Assembly (NCBI RefSeq): GCF_900110835.1
Contig: NZ_FOJG01000002.1
Location: 682,001 to 746,000, forward strand
From: Chitinophaga arvensicola
Lineage (GTDB): Bacteria; Bacteroidota; Bacteroidia; Chitinophagales; Chitinophagaceae
Length of the DNA stretch: 64,000 nt
Direction of reading: 5' to 3'
Shown here piece after piece: positions 58,206 through 64,000 of this stretch; within the stretch, counting starts at the first letter, position 1; each line of letters opens with the position of its first letter. The notes beneath the pieces were generated by a model. It was given only the letters and a program-made list of their open reading frames with translations. It made no database searches and had not been told where the DNA came from. The translations under genes and the position numbers were made by a program.

Positions 58206-59678
58206 TCATGGATTCTGAGGGAAATTGGTTGGATCGTTATGAATATCTATTTCGCTTTGCGGTATGGCAAACAATAACCTGTTCGGGGTCAACACCGGTG
58301 AAGTAAGATTGTACTCATTCTTGAGGTGTGCCTGCATAATGGCCAATCCTTTTGAATAGCGGATCAGATCAAACCAGCGGTTGTTTTCAAAGGCCAGTTC
58401 TACCCTGCGCTCTGCGAAGATGGCATCGCGGAAACTGCCCTGATCCGGGAGTTCCGTCTGTGTTTTACCAAGCAATCCTGCCCTTCTTCTTACCTGGTTC
58501 AGGAAGTCGAAAGCAGAACCCGGACCTGTAGCGGCGCTATATCCCTGCTCATTCAGTGCTTCCGCCTGCAGCAGCAATACATCTGCATATCTCAATACCG
58601 GGAAACTATTACCACCATCACCGGTAGCGCCCGGAGGATCCAGGTATTTCTTTACATAGTTACCAGGTTGTGTGGTAGTGGCGTTTTTATACGAAACGGT
58701 GTCCAGCGAGGCAATCAGCCTTTTATCACCCGTTTCATAGGCCGATACGATATCATGTGTAGGCCGGTTGTTGTTGGAACCGCCATAGGCGACACCGTTA
58801 AAGTAGAAGGAAAACGGCACCATGTCTGTAAAGAAGTAGTTACCCTCCGAAGGACTTAATCCTTTTTTAAACCGGATGGTAAACAACACTTCCGGATTAA
58901 TGGCTGCAGCCGGGTTATATAACGCGGCATAATCTGTCAGCAACGTATAGCCGGTCACGTTTTTCAGCACGGTAGTCGCTGCAGCCCATTTCTTCTCCGT
59001 CACATATACTTTTCCCAGTAAGCCGTTCGCGCTGCCTGCCGTAGCACGGCCATAGTCGTTCGCGTTGGTGTATACTGCGGGAAGTGAGCTGGCAGCAGCC
59101 TGCAGGTCTTTTTCTATCTGTGCATATACTTCTGTTACGTCGTTCCGCTTGTCGTTCTGCGCTTCCGAAGTAGTTTCTGTACGGATCACCAAAGGTACTT
59201 TTCCATACAAACGCACCAGGTCGAAGTACACAAAAGCCCGCAGGAACAGTGCTTCTCCCTTGAATTGTTTTTTGGAAGAATCCGGGATAGCGGAAGCATC
59301 TATTTTGTCGAGTACGGCATTGGCCCTGGAAATGGTGAGATACGCTCCCGCATATACGTCGGTGAGGAATGGATTGGTAGTGGTTTCTGTGAAAAGATCT
59401 ATCTGTGAAGCTACGCCACCCAATGCACCACGATCGAGGATATCGGTATTGTCACTGCGTACTTCCATTAGGTAGTAAGCGGATTTACCATAGCTGCGGG
59501 TATTCTGCAATCCGTCGTAGATGGCATTTACTCCCTGCTGGAAATCGGCCGTGGTTTTAAAGAAGGTGGATGTCGTTTGATTCGATACCGGCGGAAGATT
59601 GATAAAGTCTTTACTGCAGGAAGCTATGACGGTTACGAGCGACAACCCTGCTATTGCTTTTATAATATTTAACTGCAT
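58206..59678 (-). CDS. RagB/SusD-type substrate-binding lipoprotein
   Basis: 490 residues with a lipobox (VIASC21). The SusD pattern is present: FKGEALFLRAFVYFDLVRLYGKVP (about 135-158) and the C-terminal AERRVELAFENNRWFDLIRYSKG. It pairs with the SusC gene 12 bases upstream and is followed by the CocE-type hydrolase. Ligand unknown, but ester- or amide-containing compounds are suggested by the third gene. Confidence 0.95.
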   Translation of the reverse strand: MQLNIIKAIAGLSLVTVIASCSKDFINLPPVSNQTTSTFFKTTADFQQGVNAIYDGLQNTRSYGKSAYYLMEVRSDNTDILDRGALGGVASQIDLFTETTTNPFLTDVYAGAYLTISRANAVLDKIDASAIPDSSKKQFKGEALFLRAFVYFDLVRLYGKVPLVIRTETTSEAQNDKRNDVTEVYAQIEKDLQAAASSLPAVYTNANDYGRATAGSANGLLGKVYVTEKKWAAATTVLKNVTGYTLLTDYAALYNPAAAINPEVLFTIRFKKGLSPSEGNYFFTDMVPFSFYFNGVAYGGSNNNRPTHDIVSAYETGDKRLIASLDTVSYKNATTTQPGNYVKKYLDPPGATGDGGNSFPVLRYADVLLLQAEALNEQGYSAATGPGSAFDFLNQVRRRAGLLGKTQTELPDQGSFRDAIFAERRVELAFENNRWFDLIRYSKGLAIMQAHLKNEYNLTSPVLTPNRLLFAIPQSEIDIHNDPTNFPQNP

Positions 59679-59690
59679 AAGTTCCTGTTT

Positions 59691-62600
59691 TTAGAATGAA
59701 AGATTGATACCTGCGGTGAATGTTCTTGGCAGCGGATAGGTGCCGTAATCCTCACCCTGCGACAATGGGGCATCAGGACGGGCATTCACTTCCGGGTTGT
59801 ACCCGGTGTAGTCGGTCCAGGTATAAATATTCTGTCCGGACAAATACACCCGCAGGCCCTGGATCTTATTATTAAACAGTCGTTGATTAAAGGTGTAACC
59901 GATGGTCAGGTTACGTAAACGTACAAACGAACCATCTTCCACAAAGAAGGAACTGGGCTGGGTACTGTTACCCGTAGTTACCCTGTTAGGGCGCATGGTA
60001 TTGCCATCACCCGGATCTGTGGGGGATTTCCAGTAACCGGTTTCTTCAATCATCTGGTTGGCGTTTCCTTCACTGTTATACAGGAAACGGCGTTGCAGGT
60101 TCATGATTTTATTACCGTTTACCGCCTGTAAAGCGATGGTGAGGTCAAAGCCTTTGTAACGGAATTCGTTGCTGAGTCCCCAGATGAATTTAGGGAAATA
60201 GCTGCCGATATCTGTGCGATCGTTCGCATCGATTTTCTTGTCATCGTTTACATCCACAAAACGGCGGTCGCCGGGCTTCGTGCTCGCATAATGCGGATAA
60301 GCGTCTATGGCAGCCTGGTCTTTGAATACACCGCCATTCACATAGCCATAGTAGCTACCGATCGGTGAGCCCACTTTGGTGATATAGAGCTGTGAGATGG
60401 TACCGTTACCACCATCAGAAATGATGGGGGCATTGTTGGCACCCAGTTGCAGTACTTCGTTTTTATTGGCCGAAATATTAAAGCTGGTGTTCCATACAAA
60501 AGGACCGGTGAAGTTGCGGGTATTTAAACCGAATTCCACGCCACTGTTGCGCACCTTACCAATGTTCTTTAATGCCTTACCAAAACCGGAACTCAGTGCC
60601 ACCGGCACTTCCAGCAACAGGTTGGAGGTAGTAGCACGATAGTAATCGGCACTCAGATAAATGCGGTTGCTGAACAGGCCGATGTCTAACCCGGCATTGA
60701 GTTGTACCGTTTTTTCCCAGGTAAGATCAGGATTCGCCGGTTGTGCCAGTCCTACCCCGTTTACTGCTGTACCTGCGCCGCCGCCCAGTACATAGCCATT
60801 GGAAGCCAGCAGATCGTATGCGGCGTAGTTGGCTATCTGGAAATTACCGGAAGTACCGTAGCTCACCCTGGCTTTCAGTTCAGAGATGGCTTTTACCTTG
60901 AAGAATGATTCGTTGCTGATCAGCCATCCGCCGGATACTGCGGGGAAATAACCCCATTTGTTGTTGGCGCCGAAACGGGAAGATCCGTCGCTGCGGATGC
61001 TGGCAGATACAAAGTATTTATCGTCGTAGTTGTAGTTCACCCTTCCGAGGTAGGACAACAGCGACCATTGCGATTCTGTGGAAGTACCGCTGGTAATGGT
61101 AGCGGCATTCAGCGTTTGTACGGCATCGTTAGGGAAGCCGGTACCGTAGGTTTCGTTGGCTTTGGTGGTGTTCTTCTGGGAAGTGTACCCTGCCAGCACA
61201 TCGAATTTATGTTTGCCGTGAATATCGAACTGGTAGTTGAGGGTATTCTCCCAGAGCCAGTTTACAGATAACGCAGTTTGCGCAGATCCTTTTGGAATGG
61301 TGGGAGCTGCCTGTTGTATTGGCTTGTAGCTACCCAATGTGGAAGGCCGGAAATAATTACGGCTGAAATGATTGATATCAGTACCAAAGAAAGTTTTAAA
61401 CTTCAGTCCTTTGATGATCTCGTATTCGGCCCAGGCACTACCCAGGTTGCGCACGTGATCCAGTTTATCTTTGATCTGGGTGGCCAGTGCTACCGGGTTT
61501 TCACCACCGGAGTAGCCATAGGCCCAGATGTTCTGGCGATTAGTGGCAAGTGAACCGTCGGGATTATATACAGGGTATACCGGGGACGCTTTCAGGGCAT
61601 TACTGAGAATGCCGTCGAATGTCCACGGACCTTCACTATTGATCAGGTCATAGTGATCTACGGTCGGGTTAACGGTAACGCCTATCTTTAAACGGGAAGT
61701 CAGTTCCGCTGTAAGATTAGCTCTCAGTCCATATCTCTTATAACCGGAGCCCAGGATAATTCCCTGTTGATCGAGATAGTTACCGGAGATATAGTACTGG
61801 AATTTTTCACTGCCGCCCGAAGCAGATAACGTATGATTCTGGATAGGTGCGGTTCTGAACAGCGCATCCTGCCAGTCTGTATTGGTAAGTCCCTGTTGTC
61901 CTGCCAGGTAAGGCAGTATTTCCGGTGGAATCTGGAAATTGGAATTGCCCCTGGTGGCGTTATCATCGGTAATGCTACCTGTTGGCTTGGAATCCAGGTA
62001 CGCATTGTTTTTAGCATCGAAGCTGAATTTGGACCACTGGTAGGCATCCATCAGCTTAATCTTTTTACTGACTTCCTGGAACCCGGCATACATGCTATAA
62101 CCAAAGGAAGGAAGACCGCCGGTCTTTCCCTTTTTGGTGGTAATCAGCACCACACCGTTGGATGCCCTGGAGCCATAGATAGCGGCGGAGGAAGCATCCT
62201 TCAGGATGTCTATCGACGCAATATCGTCGCTGTTCAGGGTGCTGAGGGGATCAGGAGATTTCTGGAAAGACGCCTGTCCGGTGATGTTCACCATATCCGT
62301 GGCTCCCTGTAAATTCTTCAGGTCGTTCGACAACGGTATCCCGTCTATTACATACAGCGGATCAATACCGGCGGAGATAGAGTTCAGCCCACGGATACGT
62401 ACGCTGATGCTTCCGCCCGGAGCGCCTGTATTCTGCAACACCTGCACACCGGGTACTTTACCGGCAATGGCCTGTTCAAAACTGGTTACCGGCTGATCTT
62501 TCAGATCAGCAGCCCTTACAGATGCCACCGCGCCGGTGATTTCCCGGCGGCGTTGTACACCATACCCCACTACCACTACCTGGTTCAGGGAGGAAGTGGA

Positions 62601-62957
62601 TTCTTTCAGGCGGATGCTGACAGGCGACTGCTGCCCTTCGCTCAGCGTAATACCGGCCACCAGCCCGGGTTCATAGCCGATAGAGGTAAACTGGAAGGTG
62701 TAAGGCCCGCCAACAGTCAGGTTGGGAAAGCGGAAAGTACCGCTGGCATTGGTTTGTGCAGAAACCGTGGCACCCGTCGTTTCGTTTTTGGCCACGACAG
62801 ATACGCCCGGCAGGGCTTCCTGCTTTTCATTCTGCACCGTACCGGTAACGGCCGTATGCTTTTCCTGCGCCAGCAGCTGCAATGGGATTACGAATGCGAG
62901 GAATAAGATGGCGCTCCGCCATTTTTCCTTTAAAGAACGAATGTAAAAAAAGTCCAT
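59691..62957 (-). CDS. SusC/RagA-type TonB-dependent outer-membrane transporter
   Basis: The start at 62957 (MDFFYIRSLKEKWRSAILF) is preferred over one twelve codons upstream, which lacks signal character. About 1088 residues: signal peptide to LLAQ, a carboxypeptidase-regulatory-like domain (AVTGTVQNEKQEALPGVSVV), the plug with QVVVVGYGVQRRREITGAV and SSAAIYGSRASNGVVLITTKKG, and the barrel ending INLSF. No STN domain, so it is not under FecR. Its promoter should lie in the region 62958-63200, which holds an inverted repeat. Confidence 0.95.
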   Translation of the reverse strand: MDFFYIRSLKEKWRSAILFLAFVIPLQLLAQEKHTAVTGTVQNEKQEALPGVSVVAKNETTGATVSAQTNASGTFRFPNLTVGGPYTFQFTSIGYEPGLVAGITLSEGQQSPVSIRLKESTSSLNQVVVVGYGVQRRREITGAVASVRAADLKDQPVTSFEQAIAGKVPGVQVLQNTGAPGGSISVRIRGLNSISAGIDPLYVIDGIPLSNDLKNLQGATDMVNITGQASFQKSPDPLSTLNSDDIASIDILKDASSAAIYGSRASNGVVLITTKKGKTGGLPSFGYSMYAGFQEVSKKIKLMDAYQWSKFSFDAKNNAYLDSKPTGSITDDNATRGNSNFQIPPEILPYLAGQQGLTNTDWQDALFRTAPIQNHTLSASGGSEKFQYYISGNYLDQQGIILGSGYKRYGLRANLTAELTSRLKIGVTVNPTVDHYDLINSEGPWTFDGILSNALKASPVYPVYNPDGSLATNRQNIWAYGYSGGENPVALATQIKDKLDHVRNLGSAWAEYEIIKGLKFKTFFGTDINHFSRNYFRPSTLGSYKPIQQAAPTIPKGSAQTALSVNWLWENTLNYQFDIHGKHKFDVLAGYTSQKNTTKANETYGTGFPNDAVQTLNAATITSGTSTESQWSLLSYLGRVNYNYDDKYFVSASIRSDGSSRFGANNKWGYFPAVSGGWLISNESFFKVKAISELKARVSYGTSGNFQIANYAAYDLLASNGYVLGGGAGTAVNGVGLAQPANPDLTWEKTVQLNAGLDIGLFSNRIYLSADYYRATTSNLLLEVPVALSSGFGKALKNIGKVRNSGVEFGLNTRNFTGPFVWNTSFNISANKNEVLQLGANNAPIISDGGNGTISQLYITKVGSPIGSYYGYVNGGVFKDQAAIDAYPHYASTKPGDRRFVDVNDDKKIDANDRTDIGSYFPKFIWGLSNEFRYKGFDLTIALQAVNGNKIMNLQRRFLYNSEGNANQMIEETGYWKSPTDPGDGNTMRPNRVTTGNSTQPSSFFVEDGSFVRLRNLTIGYTFNQRLFNNKIQGLRVYLSGQNIYTWTDYTGYNPEVNARPDAPLSQGEDYGTYPLPRTFTAGINLSF

Positions 62958-63464
62958 AGGTAAATTTTGAGGCCCCGCGCAGGTGGTTGCCATGTCTGCG
63001 GTAGCGTAAGCACGCGTTTTAATGCTTACCGTTATTTCCAGGGCCAGTTATAAAACTGTTGACAAATTTGATGATGGCTGAATTGTGATATTGGATTTTC
63101 AGTTTACCGCATTAAAAGTAACAACAAGTTTTTAGTCTACCAAATCAATAGACTAATAAAGGCGCGGTTATTTTGCAGTAGATAAATTCAAAGGGTTTAT
63201 ACGACGGCAATGTACTGCTAAAGTATGCATCATCAAAGCAGCCCTGTCCGGAAACAAACGATTTCCCCGGAAAACGGACAAGCAGGGGTTCAATTAGTTG
63301 CACTATCTATTGATTATCAGCGGGAAGAAGGTGGGTATTTTCTTAGCTCCTGTATTCACTTATCACAAAGGGAAAGCGGAAATCTGCGTTGGAAAAGAGG
63401 GCGATATCAGTAGCTGCCTCAACGCCGGCAACAGGAATAACCCTATCATCAGAACAATACTTAC
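62958..63464. other. Intergenic region upstream of the third SusC operon
   Basis: About 500 bases without a convincing gene. Within it TTAGTCTA (63132-63139) and TAGACTAA (63149-63156) form an inverted repeat with a nine-base spacer, about 175 bases before the SusC start. A plus-strand frame at 63225-63413 has no protein-like features and was set aside. The rest shows nothing notable. Confidence 0.5.
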
Positions 63465-63487
63465 AAAGGCGCCATGATAGCGCCTTT
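63465..63487 (-). terminator. Terminator of the small acidic protein gene
   Basis: AAAGGCGC (63465-63472) pairs with GCGCCTTT (63480-63487) around a seven-base loop, eleven bases after the stop of the 63499-63801 gene on the minus strand. A T-rich tail is weak. Confidence 0.7.
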
Positions 63488-63498
63488 ATAAGTGTATA

Positions 63499-63801
63499 TT
63501 ATTTTACAAAAAATACAACGTCTTCGCCATCCGGCTCGCTGTCGGCCAGTTGCTCTTCCCAACCGGGAGGCAGCTTGAAAATTTTATCCAATCCACCGAG
63601 TAACTCCAGCCAACCGCTCATTTCATCAGATACTTCCAGTGTTTCTCCTTCCAGTGTTTTAAACGCCAGGAAAGCCGCTTCTCCCGGATACGCATATACT
63701 TTGTATCCGGCAATGTGGATCACATCTGCCCAGAAAATAGTGTTATCAATACCCTCATCATATTTTACATACAGGGTACGTTCGTCGAACTGTATATCCA
63801 T
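63499..63801 (-). CDS. Small acidic protein of unknown function
   Basis: 100 residues, no signal peptide, strongly acidic at the C-terminus (ADSEPDGEDVVFF). N-terminal MDIQFDERTLYVKYDEG and a helical DEMSGWLELLGGLDKIF segment. Such short acidic proteins in Bacteroidota are often immunity-like, but no toxin is visible here. It is followed by its own terminator and preceded at 13 bases by the end of a gene that enters from the right edge, on the same strand, so they may be one unit. Confidence 0.6.
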   Translation of the reverse strand: MDIQFDERTLYVKYDEGIDNTIFWADVIHIAGYKVYAYPGEAAFLAFKTLEGETLEVSDEMSGWLELLGGLDKIFKLPPGWEEQLADSEPDGEDVVFFVK

Positions 63802-63814
63802 ATCACGAATAATT

Positions 63815-64000
63815 TTATTCCGCCTTAAAGATAAGGTTTACTTTAAATAAACGGCTGGATCCGGCATCGTTATCGGATACCAGGTGAAGCGTCAGTTGGT
63901 TGTCCTGTATACTTTCCACGCAGATCCCTTCTATCTTTTCCCCTTTAAAGGCGGGGTCCGTGGCTGTCAGGTTCAGCAGGCCGTCTACCGCCAGTGTGTT
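63815..64000 (-). CDS. C-terminal end of a larger protein (gene begins beyond the window)
   Basis: Minus-strand frame of 61 codons plus TAA (63815-63817), open to the right edge. The deduced residues include LAVDGLLNLTATDPAFKG, KIEGICVES and HLVSDNDAGSSRLFKVNL. The KIEGI...LVSDND pattern resembles the C-terminal strands of beta-propeller proteins of the esterase-like/DUF6929 type found in this phylum, but this is only a resemblance. The N-terminal part is not in the window. Confidence 0.6.
   Translation of the reverse strand, partial: NTLAVDGLLNLTATDPAFKGEKIEGICVESIQDNQLTLHLVSDNDAGSSRLFKVNLIFKAE

Noticed and set aside
63225..63413. Plus-strand frame of 62 codons in the long intergenic region
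   Set aside because: Polar, without secondary-structure pattern, signal peptide or ribosome-binding context; treated as non-coding.

Overview
The window comes from a Bacteroidota genome, most likely Chitinophaga or a close relative in the Chitinophagaceae. The evidence is three SusC/SusD pairs, a sigma-FecR-SusC(STN) cascade, many lipoproteins, promoter -7 boxes of the TAnnTTTG type, and very few Shine-Dalgarno sequences. This placement rests on gene content and protein style, not on a database search. No rRNA, tRNA, CRISPR array, insertion sequence or phage gene was seen.

Region by region. 1-2.5 kb: the C-terminally cut end of a DEDDh exoribonuclease, a tiny SD-led peptide gene, and two exported hydrolases (serine beta-lactamase-like and SGNH). 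2.8-15.6 kb: one long plus-strand operon with SusC, SusD, a beta-propeller/HEAT/cytochrome c lipoprotein, a DUF4432 mutarotase-like protein, a phosphomannose-isomerase-like cupin, a xylose-isomerase-like TIM barrel, a Gfo/Idh/MocA oxidoreductase and a DUF1080 lipoprotein. It has no classical glycoside hydrolase and looks like a locus that imports a glycoside and cleaves it by an oxidation (keto-sugar) route. 15.8-24.5 kb: a mix of small units, namely a deoxyribonucleotidase, a DevBCA/MacB-like exporter, a flavin-type oxidase, a seven-heme cytochrome, an LLM oxidoreductase, a PH-domain protein and small envelope proteins.

24.5-28.7 kb: a compact four-gene minus-strand operon coding for a secreted protein, a two-TM protein, an active trypsin-like protease and a pseudo-protease fused to an outer-membrane beta-barrel. 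I recognise no described system with this layout. 29-36 kb: a TetR regulator with a palindromic operator in front of a Tet(X)-like monooxygenase, a PEP-mutase-family enzyme, a frameshifted gene, a macrolide-type glycosyltransferase, a NUDIX hydrolase and an acyltransferase. 36.3-50.7 kb: envelope proteins, then nine minus-strand genes in close order (ECF sigma, FecR, STN-type SusC, SusD, a metallopeptidase-like lipoprotein, S41 protease, two TlpA-type thioredoxins, LEA-2 lipoprotein) that end at a strong terminator.

50.9-56.3 kb: regulators and small enzymes, several in divergent or autoregulated arrangements with visible operators (AraC-VOC, HxlR/NmrA, GNAT-MarR). 56.3-63 kb: a SusC/SusD pair with a CocE/NonD (S15-type) hydrolase. 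The window ends with a small acidic protein and the C-terminal end of a protein whose gene starts beyond the right edge.
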